64,000 nucleotides of DNA from Cordilura impudica (taxonomy: Eukaryota > Arthropoda > Insecta > Diptera > Scathophagidae): assembly GCA_963682025.1 (NCBI GenBank), contig OY821519.1, positions 111,169,764 to 111,233,763 of the forward strand, written 5' to 3'. Under the pieces are notes generated by a model that saw only the letters and a program-made list of their open reading frames with translations, did not search any database and was not told the origin of the DNA. Made by a program: the position numbers and the translations under genes. Below, one piece after another: positions 34,696 to 48,039 of this stretch. Numbering within the stretch: the first letter of the stretch is position 1; each line of letters begins with the position of its first letter.

Positions 34696-37600
34696 TATAC
34701 CCTCCACTCCAGTGTGCAGAGGGTATATATAAGTTTGTCATTCCGTTTGTAATAATTAGAAAAAAAATTTTGGACCCCATAAAATATATATATTTGTGAT
34801 CCTTATAACACCGGAGTTGATATAGCGATGTCCGTCTGTCCGTCTGTCCGTCTGTGGAAATCACGATGACGGCATCAATCGGGTAGCTAGGGTGCTCGTT
34901 GATATAAAAAATGATTCACTAACATCCTGAAAAGTTTGCCGTTTAAAATCGTCCAAATCGGTCGATCAGGGCCGGAGATTTGAATGAAGAACTAAAAAAT
35001 GTCTTGAAAAATATAATTTTTTATATTGTTCCTGTCACGATCACGCCTTCAATGGTGCAGCTACAGTGATCACTTTTAATGAGAATGATTCACCAAATTC
35101 ATGGGACGATTTCTATTTCAAAAATCATTGAAATCGGTGGAACAGGTCCAGGGAAATCTATAAAAAAGTAAAAAAAAAATGAAAAGTATGATGTTTCTTC
35201 TTTGTTCTTCTTTTATTCTAAATGTTGTGTTGTTGTCAGAGCTGGACTTGTTGCTTTTGTGGTCGTTGGGGTAATAATATAATAAAAACTAACCCTTTTT
35301 TTATTTACTCTGGTAGAAAAATTTAAAAGTTTCCATTGTTTTGGCATCACTAAAAAAATTTTTTACATCATTTCTGTCATTACCGCGAGCCTGCCTGCGA
35401 AATTTCAGAACGAATGGGTCACGGGAAAGGGGTCAAAATCGATCCAAGATTTTTTCGACAAGCAGACACTACGAATTAATATATGTAAAGGGTGTAAAAC
35501 TTCACCAACATCTAAAGCAAATAATGCTAAAATACCTAGTTGTTAATAAAAAAAAACAATGTAAATTTAACAAAAAAAAATTTTATGTATAAATTTATTT
35601 AAAGAGAAAAACACAAAAATAACGTTTGATGTTGTATTTTTTGTGTGTAGTATTTACATAAACATATTAAATAATACAAATAATATACATATATTCTATA
35701 TACATATGTATATCCGTAACAAGTGAATGTTAGAAATAAATCGGTATATTATTTCATTAACATGAAATTCTGCAATATTTTGTTGTGGGGAAAATACATT
35801 TCTTTTGCATTAACAGAGTGTCACTTCATTTTGCTCAGCGTGACTATGCCGCAGTAGATGGCGTCACAATTTTTATTCTATTTTAGCTTTGCAATAAATA
35901 TTTCTATTTTAACATGAATGTTAATATTTTCAACTGGATATCATACAGAACAATGTTAAGAGTATACACGCGCTGGTCTTTTATTTCATAAGTTTTTTCA
36001 TTATTCTTTTACAAATATGAACATAACTTTGGCATATTAGCTTTTTGTTGTCTTTATAAAATAGAGTTACCGAGTTTATCAATGAGTTTTTTTGCTTTCA
36101 AAACAATTCTACATAGTTATATAGAACTATTATTCTTCTTTACCTACAAAATATCTAATTGCGATTACATCTAATTTTTAAAAATTGTTTATAATTACTA
36201 AAGCATTATTATTCACATAAATACAAAATTGCACTTTTTAAATTTTCCATTCAAATTTAAGAAGATATCAATTCTAAAAACTGGAATTAAAAATTTTCTG
36301 TTATAAATTACAATTAATTGAATCTCAGAAAATCATATCAAAACGTCGGAAATAAAAATCTTAAATTTAGAAGACATCAATTGCATCTTTAATATATAAA
36401 TTTTATTCGTTAAACACAAATTGAAATTCAAAAAAAAAAAAAAAAAAAAACACCACATACCTATTTTTACATTTAAAAAATTTTCATATTTAAAAAGAAT
36501 ATTGACATTCAGGAGAAATTAATAGCGTTCATTATCGCTATTCAAAAACTTCTTTTAACGTTAGTCGGATCGTTAAAAAAAGAAAATAGCAAAATTATCA
36601 GTAAAATTTTTAAACAATATTCGCTATTGGTTAATTAGCTGTTGTTGTTACCTAAACGGCAACCATTTTTGTGTTGTTTATTCAATCGATAAAAACTTTT
36701 AGGTTGAAATGTCGTCATACATAAATAAAAATCATAAAATAGTGAAAATATTTTGTTTCTATTAAAAAAACTTTTTTATATAAATAAAAAAATTAAATAG
36801 CATATTCAATTCATTATTTCATTTTCAAATAAATAAACAGAAATATTAGTAAACAAAATAAAGATATTAAACATAAACATAAAATCATCCTGTCAAACAC
36901 GAAGTAATTTGTTTTTATCTATTTTTTGTGTTTTTCGCTTATTTTGACAGAGATGCCACTCGTTTACAATTTAAATAAACAGAAAAATAGAGATGTCGAC
37001 TGTCGTTAAGATGTCTGTACTTAGTGAATGACTTAATCCTTAGTGCAAACAACAATAGCTGTCTATATATTTTGCGATTGCGAATCGGACTACAGAAAAC
37101 GTTGATTTAAATTCAATGAATTTTAGAAAACCTCAAATTATATTTAAGAATTGCGAACACAAAAATTGTTACATAAATAAACGCAATTTGATGAGAATGT
37201 TTTTTTTTATATATAAATTTTCTCAATTTTTTTTTGGATGAATATTTGAAGTTCTTCAGAAAATAAAGATAACAAATTATTTTATTTAAAATGTTTGGGA
37301 CATTTGTTTTTTTGCGTTTGGCATCCCTTATTTGATTATTTATTATTATTATAAATTTATTCTCTATGTTTTCCAAATATGGCAATATTTTAATAAAAAC
37401 GTTGAGAGAGATTTTTTTTTGTTATTATTTTGTTACTCCATCCGACCTATATGGCCTCAATGAAGAAATATTTGGCCAGTTAAAAGAAACTATACAGCCA
37501 TCTCCAATTAGCACGATTTAAACATATAGCCGCTCTACACAACCATTACCTTTGCAATGGAGGTTAGGGCGAGCTATTTAATTAGCAAAAACTAAATTAA

Positions 37601-37865
37601 ACGAGAAGTTATGTCATATAACCGGAAACGCATGCATATAGGTATATAACCAAAATGCATGCCGAACAGCAACCACGATGACCAAAAATCAAACACCGAA
37701 ATAATAGAAAAGACGAAAACCAACCCAAAGAATTTGCTGAAATAATTTGGTATTAAGTTTAACAAATTGTTTACTTTTTCATTTACATTTATTATCAAGA
37801 CTCAAACCGAGGTGGAGGGTATCAAAGATTCGGCACAGCCGAATTTAACACTCTTACTTGTTTTT
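34696..37865 (+). mobile_element. Helentron/DINE-1-like family B copy B2 (full length)
   Basis: Begins TTATACCCTCCACTCC with its own inverted GAGGGTAT, followed by the head shared with Drosophila DINE-1 (GAGTTGATATAGCGATGTCC and (GTCY)n). Ends with GTGGAGGGTAT, the ATTCGGC/GCCGAAT hairpin and CTTACTTGTTTTT. Relative to B1 it keeps the 5' end and has an extra AT-rich stretch around 36777-36850. No reading frame of substance. Confidence 0.85.
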
Positions 37866-38116
37866 TTTTTTAGCCAAAACCAAAATTGCCCACAAAAACT
37901 TCATGCCAGGTGGACTCAATTAAGTCTTCAGGCCTATTCCAAAGAGCGCATTTCACACTATTCGATCCTGCATTGTTTCATTTTTTTAATTTTAAACTAT
38001 TTTACACATTGTGCTTTTGATTTACATATTAAACTTTAACACAATATTCAGAATTTTCTTTCTTTTTTTATTTTTAAGAAGTGACCTAATAAATAAAACT
38101 TCAGTCAGAGTAACCA

Positions 38117-38830
38117 TTTTTATACCCTATACCACTATGTGCTTTGGGTATAATGACTTTGTGCTGCTGTTTGTAACCACCAAAATTATTTGACCTAGAC
38201 CCATCTTTTATTATACCGATCGACTCAGAATCACTTTCTGTTTGTCCGTCCGTCTTTGTGTCCATGTAAATATTTTAGTCAAACTACAGTTCGCGAAACT
38301 GAATATATTTTGATGAAATTTGGTATATAATAATTCAGACCTAGTCCCCATACAAATGACCGCTATGAAATCGACATAAATTGCATTAAGATCCAAATTA
38401 TTAAATAGATCTAAGTCAAATTGGGCTTGTATGTGTTTATTATATCCATTAATCAGTAGTCCAAAAATTATTCCTATAGGACACTTGTTAGTCATAGACT
38501 GCTTCCCGATTTTCACTTAAATTTAAAAAAAAAAAAAAAACTGCACAGATTTTTCTTAAATTTGGTTTTCATATATTTTTTTCAAAATATAAGCGATTTT
38601 ACCAAATATGGTCAGGATCGGTCCATTTTTCGATCCAGTCCCCATATAAATATAGCACCCGATATGAACTTTTTCATATCTGCAGCCCAAAAAAATTAAT
38701 AACATTGCCACTCAAATTTGGTTTATGCTTATTTTCTATATCCAATTAGGTGGTCCTATGAGATAGGGTCTCTAAACGCATGTTATATGATATCGTATAG
38801 CCCGTCTTAAACGAGTATAATTTTCTTGTT
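38117..38830 (+). mobile_element. Family A copy A11
   Basis: TTTTTATACCCTATACCACT to a degraded palindrome (CCGTCTTAAACGAGTATAAT) and TTTTCTTGTTTT. The (GTCC)n tract is short. Confidence 0.78.
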
Positions 38831-38876
38831 TTATTTGTAAAAAGTGACATAATAAATAAAATTTCAGTCTGACTAA

Positions 38877-39486
38877 CCATTTTTATACCCTTTACCACCA
38901 TATGGTTTTGGTATAATGACTTTGTGCTACTGTTTGTAACTACCAAAAATATTTGACCTAGGCCTAACTAGTGTTATACCGATCGACTCAGAATCACTTT
39001 TTGAGTCGGTTTAGCGATGTCCGTACGTCTATCCGTATGTGTGTCCATGAAAACTTTGTAATCAAACTACAGGTTGCAAATATGAATATATTTTAATGAA
39101 ATTTCGCTCGTAAGCTTTCATCATTCATGGGATGAACGCTGTTGAAATTGATTAAATTCGGTCTATGTTCAGACCTAGTATGTATGGGGATACAAATGAC
39201 TTCAATTTCCATAAGATCCAAATCATCAAATAAATCTCGGTCAAATTGGGTTTGTGTGTGTTTGTTACATCCATTTATTAGTTGTCCAAAAATAAACCAC
39301 ATATGGCCATTCTTTGTCATAGCCCCCATATAAAGGTGCTTCCCGATTTTCACTTAAATCCATCAAAAAACAAAAATATCGCACAGATTTTTCTCAAATT
39401 TGTTTTTCATATATTTTTTTCATAATATAAGTGATTTTACCAAATACGATCAAGATCGGTCTATTTTTCGACTTAGTCCCCATAAA
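38877..39486 (+). mobile_element. Family A copy A12 (3' truncated)
   Basis: ATTTTTATACCCTTTACCAC start, GATGTCCGTACGTCTATCCG, truncated after GACTTAGTCCCCATAAA where A13 begins. Confidence 0.75.
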
Positions 39487-40166
39487 ACAAGTAAGAAAAT
39501 TATCTAGACCGACTATCTGGATATAGAACTGTATAACTGGATGTAGAAAATAAGCATAAACCAAATTTGAGTGGGATTTTTATTAATTGTTTCGGCTGCA
39601 GATATGAAAAAGATCATATATCTTTACGGGGACTAGGCCCAAAAATGGACCGATCCTGACCATGTTTGGTAAAGTCTCTCGTATTTTGCTCTATATGGAG
39701 CCTATGATTAAGAGTTGTCCAATAGGGATTATTTTTGGACTACTGATTAATGGATGTAATATATACATACAAACCCAATTTGACTAAGATTTGTATGATA
39801 ATTTGGATCTTATGGATGTATATGTTGATTTCATAAGGGTCATTTGTATGGGGGCTAGGTCTGAACATGGACCGATTCTCACCAATTTCAACAGCGTTCA
39901 TCCCATGGCCCATAAAAGCTTATATACCAAATTTTATCAAAACATATTCATATTTGCGACCTGCAGTTTGATTACAAGCTTTACATGGACACACAGACGG
40001 ACGGACGGACGGACGGGCAGACGGACATTGTTAAATCAACTCAGAAAGTGATTCTGATTCGATTGGAATAATTAAAGATGGGTTTAGGTCAAATATTTTT
40101 GGTTGTTACAAACAGCAGCACAAAGTCATTATACCCAAACCACATAGTGGTATAGGGTATAAAAAT
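39487..40166 (-). mobile_element. Family A copy A13
   Basis: AACAAGTAAGAAAATTATCT (palindrome partly deleted) through (GGAC)n at about 39996-40027 to CATAGTGGTATAGGGTATAA. It joins A12 and A14 without a gap. Confidence 0.8.
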
Positions 40167-40460
40167 ATTGCACTGATTCTTCTCAAATTTTGTTTGTATA
40201 TATTTTTGCAAAATACAAGAGACCTTACCAAACACGGTCAGGATCGGTCCATTTTTGGGCCTAGTCCCCATATAGATATAGCACCCGATATGAAGTTTTT
40301 CATCTGCATCCAAAAAAAATTAATAAAAATCCCACTCAAATTTGGTTTATGCTTATTTTTTATATCCAGTTAGTCGGGCCTGAGAGACAGGATCTCTAAA
40401 CGCATGGTATAGGGTATCGTACAGTCGGTCTAGACCGACTATAATTTTCTTACTTGTTTT
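40167..40460 (+). mobile_element. Family A copy A14, 3' half
   Basis: TATTGCACTGATTCTTCTCA to the intact palindrome and TTTTCTTACTTGTTTT. The 5' half is missing or displaced by A13. Confidence 0.78.
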
Positions 40461-41734
40461 AGATTGATTATTTTCATGCGATTGTTACTGATGAAAATCT
40501 ATAATATTTTTAATTATTAAAACGTGAGCACTATTTCAAGATACCCTCACCATATAGTGGTAAAGGGAATATAAAAATCTATCGTTTAGAATACAGATAT
40601 TATCCAATGAATCATTGATGTTTCCATACCCTTTACTATACTACAATTGACATGGCACAAGCTATCATATTGTCGGTTTTGATCGAGTTTTGCTAAGTTC
40701 AGAAAAACTTTAATTTGTTTTTAGTTTTTTTCCCACTACAGTATTTTATATTTTTTAAATCCATAATTTCAAACTAGCTACATTTTTACTAAATTTAAAA
40801 CCTGTACACTTTCCAATTATTTAATCATTTGTAACAAATAGCTTTATATAAAATAGCTACTTACGTAAAGTGATAGCATTCTTTACCTATCCGTTACTAT
40901 TATAGAAAGATATTTATTTGTTTTATAGTTTGCATTTAATTTGTTTATATTTTTTACTTAATTCTGAAAACAATTGTAAATTATGACCTGTTATAACATT
41001 AAACAAAAATTACAATTATTTAACTTAAAAATATCGTTGCAAATAAATCTTTTTGCACTATTTAAATCATATAAACAAATTATAAATTAAGCCTCAATTT
41101 GTTTCCATATTTAAAAAAAAATTAAATTACAGTTAAAAGTCAATAATGGCTGCAAGCAATTAACAATAATGTTGTACTACAAATATCACGTATCATCATG
41201 ATTAAATACATATAATATGTGTGATATATGTATTTATGTATATTATATATAATTGTACTTATACTACAGTGGGCAGAACTTTAAATCATCCAAATTGCTG
41301 ATTCTTTGAATGAGCTTAACAAAAGGACGAAAAAGACAAAAAGCTTATGTGTATTCAAAAGCCATGTAAGACTTCAAAAATTCAATGATACCGCCGCCGA
41401 AAAACCACACTAAAAGGTGCATCGCTTAGGGTGCATTGGCTTCTCAGTAGTCATGTGTGAATTTTCTGTGCCGCAAATGCGACAATTTTGCTTGTTTACG
41501 TGGCCACCGAAAGCAATAACCGACTAAGTCGAATATCATGCTTTTAAGAAAAATATCTTTTTATATAAATGTAATGGGTCTTCATTACGACTTTGGCCAG
41601 CATGTTTTCATTTATAACTTTATAATAAACAGTGATGGAGAAATAGGGATTTAACGTAAATATAGAGCGTTTTTAATAGAACATGATAGCATACATAACT
41701 CAAATCATTCTTAAGTCGACTTAGGCGATTATCG

Positions 41735-41895
41735 CTCGTGACCACAGGTATAAGCTTTTATCGGTTATAGCACGAACGCTGTTGTAATGGGTAAAAATCG
41801 AAGCATGTTCAGGCTTAGTCTCCGTGCAAATGACCCCTATCAATCCGACTAAAATTGTCGTAAGATCCAAATCATCATATATGTCCCTGTAAAAT
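41735..41895 (+). repeat. Diverged family A internal fragment
   Basis: TATAAGCTTTTATCGGTTAT, ACGAACGCTGTTGTAATGGG, TTCAGGCTTAGTCTCCGTGC and GTAAGATCCAAATCATCATA match the family A interior. No termini. Confidence 0.55.
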
Positions 41896-42342
41896 TATGG
41901 ATAAATTGTGATTCTGAAAATTTCAATTAATTTTAATATTTTGGTATAAAAAAATGATTTTAAGAATGACGCAAATTTTCAAAAAAAAATGCCTATTAAC
42001 CTTGAAAATAATCGAAAACAATTTTTTTTGTTTTATTTTTTAAGATATATATGTTTGCTACAAATTTATGTGTTTTTTATTTTGATACAATAGGTGAGTT
42101 TTTTAAATATATATTCATCTTATATTAATCAGGGATGTTATCGGAGAGATTAATAGTTTTTCGTGAAAATACTCTAAGCTTAGAGTGACCTAAAAGCTAA
42201 AAGGAAGATAGCGTTGCCTTTAATTTTTAGCGTGAGGTTTATGTATTTAGTGTTGCCACATTTTCTGATGTATGCAGAATAAGTAGGAGTTCACATTTTT
42301 TGCTGTTTGTTGTAAAATGTCTTTGTTTGGCGCCATTTTAAG

Positions 42343-42588
42343 TTACTTAATATATTTTGGTGTATTTACCACACGACACAAATATAAAAATAAGCAAATT
42401 TCACAAATTTTTATTATTTGTTTTTTTGTAAACAAATAAATAAAATTATGTTGCCACCACGTAATACTTATAAACCAATTCATTTGGTCAGAAGTAATCG
42501 GGTTTTCCTTTGGTGTTACTACATTATCAAAACTGTTAATTTTACTGGAAAGTTGTAATAACGAGTTAAAAGTTACATTATTGCTCAC
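42343..42588 (-). CDS. Doubtful 5' exon-like open frame
   Basis: An 81-codon minus-strand frame. Its first 40 residues (MSNNVTFNSLLQLSSKINSF...) are of balanced composition and read like protein, unlike the hydrophobic rest. A splice donor-like GTATT falls near 42470. I recognise no homologue. It may be chance. Confidence 0.2.
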   Translation of the reverse strand: MSNNVTFNSLLQLSSKINSFDNVVTPKENPITSDQMNWFISITWWQHNFIYLFTKKQIIKICEICLFLYLCRVVNTPKYIK

Positions 42589-42724
42589 GTTAGCTGAAGT
42601 TACCTTCTACTAAGGTATACTTTTAAGGCAAGTTGTAATAATGGCCGTTAGCATGTTAAGCAGAAAATTTTTTACAAAAAAAATATTTAATAAGTTTGTA
42701 ACTATTAATAATACTTAATAATAC

Positions 42725-42795
42725 TTATTCGTCCGTCCGTGTGTCTGTGCAAGTAAACGTGATACGCAAACTAAAGGTCGAAATTATACGGAACG
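42725..42795 (+). repeat. Family A-like (GTCC)n scrap
   Basis: TTCGTCCGTCCGTGTGTCTG followed by a CAAACTAAAGGTCGAAAT stretch resembling the family A centre. Very short. Confidence 0.35.
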
Positions 42796-44439
42796 ACTTT
42801 AATTTTTAACTGTTTTTACAGTTTTTATTATTTTTGTTTTTTTTTTTTTATCATGTTACTAGCTAATTCAAATAAAAATATTTTAAAATTAGCTTTTTTA
42901 ATATTAATATCTGGGCAAGGATAATTCGAAATTTTTTTGAATTACCTTATAACTTCTAAGGTCTTAAAGTATTCTTATAGGGATAAAACTTTGGGTATTA
43001 TAAAGTCGAATGTGTTAGATAATGAATTTCATTGGTATTCTATAAAGTACTTAGGGAACTTGCAGGTTTTCTACTCAAGTAAAAGAAAAATACCACAAAT
43101 TTTCAAATTAGTTCTTTCTATAGCAAGAAATTCTAAAAGAAACTGGCCAAAAAGGAAAGCAATTAACTTAAAATTTAATTGTTACTCGAATTTAAAGTTC
43201 CAGTATCGGCAACAATTTTAAAGCAATAACCGTACCCAATACTTTTACTTTTTGATATTAAAAATATTATTACAAATTTTGGGCTTCTGTCGTAAAGTTA
43301 TTACAAACTGTTAATTTAAGAAAATGCAATTCAGAACAAAAAATTTTTGAAAATATATAGAGCCAAATCTTACCAAATATATGTATTCGTATTTGAAGGA
43401 AATTTGGTTTAAATACCTGAAATCATATGAAAATAAAATATGTTAAAAATTTTAAAAATACTCTTATTGTTTCTAATAAAAAATATCAAAAAGTTTACTT
43501 TAAATATGTAATATTGTACCTAATAAACACAATTATAATATGTGATAAAGTTTTATACTTCATTTGTTACTGCTACAAAAACTAATTTATATATATTTAA
43601 ATACGTATAGATTAGATCATACTCGAATAGGTATAGATTAAGCAATCGAATATTCCAAGGACTTGTTCAAAGTAGGGAAAAAAATATACGGCTAATTAAT
43701 TGAGTGTAGTCATGACATCAAAAGCAATAGAAGTAATGCAATATATAGTGAAACTATATTTTTTGATACCCAATTATTTATATAAACTTAGACAAATAAT
43801 TTAAGAACTGCAGTGCAATATTAAGCTATATAAATCATCCAACGGACAATTTTAACCATGCACATTAGGTTAAACGACTACCAAAACTGTGCTAAAGTCC
43901 AATTTCTCAATTGGAAATATTCAACTTTTTTAATGCCATTTTGTAGGGAATACTCGAAACCAACTATATAAGCTTTTTGTTGTTGCAAAATATTAAATGT
44001 CGTTTGACAACACGCAGTTAAAGTCATCGCATTTGTAATCTATTTATAAATTTTGTTGGAAGGCCTGTATTGCTCTCAAATATTGAGCTGCTTATTTAAA
44101 CAATTTCGCGAATTATACTCGTAAAGAAGAAAGTGAAAATGGAAAACAATAAACTAAGTAAGTACTAATGTGTTTCTGTTAAAAAATGTGGTAATTTTGT
44201 TTGATTTGCTTGAAATAAAGCTACTTTTTTAACGTAACCAAAAAAGTGTTGCATAACTGTTAACATAACTCAGTGGAAGCTTTTAAAATTTCGGTGAAGT
44301 TCGTCGGATTGAATGCAACCAGAAATTAATATATTGAAATCAAATAGCCATTGTTAGCCGTTTTCGAATAAAACCATATTTTTGAGGTTATTGCGTTTTC
44401 AACGAAGATTCAAGGCAAGAAAAGAAGATAAACTTGTGG

Positions 44440-46066
44440 ATTCTATAGTCGACAAAATTGGCAAGGATGAAACTTCCGACGACTGCACCAAATGTATTAT
44501 GGAAAAAGTGCGTATTTTTTGTAAAAGGTGTCAGAAATATGGATGACATATGGCAAAAGTATTGTGAAGGACAAAAGGGGTGAAAGAAGAGAGTATGTTA
44601 CATGGCTCAACACTTAAATAAGTTTCGAATATAAAAATACATCTGGCAAAATGACTTTTTCTACTCTTGCACATCCCCAACTTCCATTTTGCAAAAAGTC
44701 TGAGTACGGAAAGAGAAAAGCGGCAGCAGATCTTTCCAACGCACCAAATAATCAAATTGACTTTTTGGTTCGTGCGGCAGCAATGTCAGCTCAAAAACAA
44801 AAAAATTCAGATTTAGCGGCTTTCAAAAGTAAAAAATAGTGTAGTGAAGTCCATAAAAAAAACCGTTGCATTATCTGCGATGGAAGCATTAGCTTTTTTG
44901 CTCGAAAATAATTTCACCAAAGAATAGTACAAAGCAATACGTCGAGAAAGAAAATGAATATACTGCGACAATTAACCTCATTACAGCGAAATTGCTGCTG
45001 CAAAATTAATGTGCCGTCCTGATGGTGTAAGAGCCAGCGAGGCAGCAGCAAGAGTACCCTTGGAATCGATTTTATCACATACCACTAAGAGAATTCTTCA
45101 ACTGCAGAAGGAGGTATTTGAAGGTGTTATTTGATAAGGAAAATACCAGTTATTTAAAGTTAGTAAGTTAGAGTTAATTGATACTGAGTTACGGTTTCGA
45201 TAGTAGCACTGCTCAAGCGTTATTTAAACAAGTTTTTAACGAGCCGAGCACATCGAATTAATCTTATGAGACGGTTCTGGCAACTACAATTATCCCGTTA
45301 AGGCGAACAGCCTAGTTGGAATTATATTACTTCGCAATCGACAAGTTTTTGTCGGCCCGTTAAGTAAGAATACGTGAAGGAAACAAAGGAATCTATCTTG
45401 AAAGAAGAATTAGAGTTGAAAAACGAAATTGACGCATAAAATATATGCACATTACGATTAGCGAAGGAGAATTTGCGGTACTGTCCTTTAAGTTATATTT
45501 AACACTTATTGACGAGAAAGTTTTAACATTTGAGCTGGAACCAAATCAAATAAAACTTGCCCTATTTACGGTTCCACACCGAAGGACTTCAAGAATAGTT
45601 ATAAGTGGTTACATATGTTAAAGACTTCGTGCAGCAATTGTAAATTTGGACTGAGCCCATTGCATTCTGAAAACGTGTGGAGAGAACTAGGTCTTCGTGT
45701 GGATATGCCTAAAGTTGGCGGCTTTTGCAGCACATATGACCGAAACACTGTGTCTAGAGCATTCACTGATCAGGATATCATTTCTTACATTATGGGCGTT
45801 TATCAAAAATTAATTTTCCGTTTTAAAATTATATTAATTTTTTGTCATGCCAATTTCCTTTGAACTCTAGAATATTTGATTCGTTTTGCTTTCAAACAGT
45901 TGAAATTATCCAAAAGCTTTATCCTTGCTTGCCGATGACAGCAAACAAAGTGTTTATACAATCCAAGCAGATTATTGGCAACACTGTGCTTCCGATTAGT
46001 TTCTTCGGAGAAGCAGGTGCTGAGTCCTGGCACAAAATTTATAAATATGTTTTTATAGGTGCGTGA
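44440..46066 (+). pseudogene. Second, heavily decayed RAG1-like transposase
   Basis: Many short pieces in different frames follow the same protein order as the 17.6-19.6 kb element. They are: a basic KRKAAADL region followed by FLVRAAAMSAQKQKNSD (44650-44840); EALAFLLENNFTK (about 44885); CRPDGV and ARVPLESILSHTTKRI (45010-45100); STSFCRPVK and VKETKESILKEE (45350-45410); the SCSNCKFGLSPLHSE zinc/core segment (45625-45675); VDMPKVGGF...DRNTVSRAFTDQDI (45700-45780); and PMTANKVFIQSKQIIGNTVLPISFFGEA (45925-46015), equivalent to the H-x4-H to Glu region. The His ligands and the Glu motif are degraded, and segments between SPLHSE and the next block are missing. I found no CACAGTG-type ends or duplication for this copy. 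It is not the same sequence as the first copy; it is a separate, older relative. Confidence 0.68.
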
Positions 46067-47169
46067 AAGTTCATGTAATTCAGTTTGTTTTTTTTTATTA
46101 ATTTTGTTTCCGTTACACCTTAGCTTCCTTTTTATTTAAATCTCGCTTCAAATAATGCAATAATTTGGCTGTTATTAATTTTGCACAGAAAAAGTAGTCA
46201 TTTGACATGGAATGAATTTCGGTCAATAACACAGAAAGTAAAATCCTACCTAAAATTATGTACGTATGTATTTAGTAGCATGGAATGATATAACGACTGC
46301 TCGAATTCACTTCAGGTTTAAGCTGGATCTAAGCAAAAGCATATAAATAAATCATATGTAAAATTGTAGGCCGATTGAAGTTAAACATCAGCACATGGTT
46401 CATTCACCTTCGCTGAAACGTCACATTCGTCTAGAAAATTTATATAGAAAATGACCAGTTTATAAAATCTACACTTATTTTAAATTTACGTTTTTTCTTA
46501 ATGCTTAAACTATATGTTATCAACTAATGTAAAAAATATTAAAGTTTGCAGTTTTCTTCAATAAATTTTATAATTATTCCAAATTTTATATTATGATTAT
46601 GTAAGTTCTTTTTGTTCCGAGGTTAATTTGGGTTAGAAGAATGCAAAAACTAATTTTGCAAAATTTTTTTAATTTATGTCTTTCCAAAATGTTTCTTCCG
46701 ATCGACCTAAAATTTTCCAAACAGCAAATCTACATCTATTAGCACTGTTTCCACTTAAATCCAAAGAAAAATGTGCTTACCTAAAAATGAAACGGATGTA
46801 GCCAATCAAAGAATCAGAATCTGTTTTATTAACGAAAAAAACAAAACAGATTTAACAATACATTCTTATGTAAAACATAAAATAACTAATCTACTTTTAT
46901 ATTTTGAAAATCATTATTGAATACATATTTAGCTTTGATCATTCTGTATCCCTTTATAATAATTTTTTGCTGCTCATGAACACAATTAAAAATGGGGCTG
47001 TCAGTTTGCATTTCATTTTTGACCCTTAGAGCACATTTTAGAGAAATTATAATGTGCACCAGTATTTCAAATTAATAGACCGCAAATGTTATAATAAATT
47101 TAAAAACAACAAACAAAACATTATAACATACCAAAGTTAACAAACACTAATTCAAATAAAACAAGAGTA
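46067..47169. other. Unassigned non-coding stretch
   Basis: Between the second RAG1-like relic and a diverged family A copy. No repeat ends, genes or RNA motifs recognised. Confidence 0.5.
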
Positions 47170-47520
47170 AACAAGTTATGGTCGGTATAGGCCGGCTACA
47201 TGACACCCTATAGCATGAGCATCGGAAAAGGGTCGTAAGTCCAACCGTACAAGCATAAGGTGAATTTAAGAGAGATTTTCAGATATCCTGACATTAAAAA
47301 TTCTAAAGTAGATATAGGGACTAGATTCAAAAATGGTCCGATCGAACTATTTTTAGTGAGGTCAATTATGTGTTCTGAAAATATATACAAGTCAAAGTTG
47401 AGTGAAATATATATTTCTTCTAACATTGTAGATAGATTTAGATGAATATCGGAAGGGAACTATGACTAAAATTGTTCATAAGCCCTTTAACTTTGGAGTG
47501 CTTATTTATAGATACTAGCT
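47170..47520 (-). mobile_element. Diverged family A-like copy
   Basis: AACAAGTTATGGTCGGTATAGGCCGGCTAC keeps the tail and a variant hairpin, followed by CACCCTATAGCATGAGC and GTCCGATCGAACTATTTTTA. It looks like an older subfamily. Confidence 0.5.
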
Positions 47521-47945
47521 GATTCCAGCCCTCGAAATTCGAGTGCAAATTCTGGGAAGTTTTATTTTTTCATTTAATAAATTTTTGATACTAAAGGTAT
47601 GCTAACTAATTTTCGACACTTCAAAATTCAACACTTTTTTAGTTTATGTCCAAAATAATTTTTCAATTCAACACAATTACTAATGTGAATGAAGAAAATA
47701 AACTAAGTTTTTCCAAACACATTAATAAACACACACATGGAGCCGTATAATTTTATGTATGTGTTAGTAACAACTTTAAATGAATATAACTCAAAAAAAA
47801 TTTAAAAATTTAAAAATCCGTAAGTCTGGTGCACAGCTAAAAAGAAATACCTTTCAATAAGATACGTTCAGTCAAAATCGGGAGAAAACTAATTTACAAA
47901 TCATCGGTCAAAAAAAATCACCTTACTTATTAATATTATAGATAA
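47515..47945. repeat. Family C repeat copy 2
   Basis: ACTAGCTGATTCCAGCCCTCGAAATTCGAG to CACCTTACTTATTAATATTATAG; contains ACAGCTAAAAAGAAATACCT shared with copy 3. Confidence 0.65.
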
Positions 47946-48039
47946 AAACAAATATACGTGATTTACAAATATGATAATATGGATCTTAGATAGACAGATT
48001 GACGGATGGATGCACAGTTCTTGGTCCCATATACTAATT

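Larger units (their letters stand above)
38075..39486 (+). repeat. Tandem duplication: flank plus family A element
   Basis: The 40-bp segment before A11 (AAGTGACCTAATAAATAAAA...CAGTCAGAGTAACCATTTTT) recurs before A12 at 38838-38879 (AAGTGACATAATAAATAAAA...). The unit of flank plus element is therefore duplicated in tandem with later divergence. Confidence 0.65.
40461..44439. other. Unassigned AT-rich stretch, mostly featureless
   Basis: Apart from the two family A scraps and the doubtful frame at 42343-42588 I see no structure. It could be host intergenic DNA or very old repeats. Confidence 0.5.

Noticed and set aside
45747..45753. CACTGTG heptamers at 45747 and 45985 as possible ends of the second RAG1-like copy
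   Set aside because: Both lie inside the decayed coding region, in the same orientation, with no partner or duplication.
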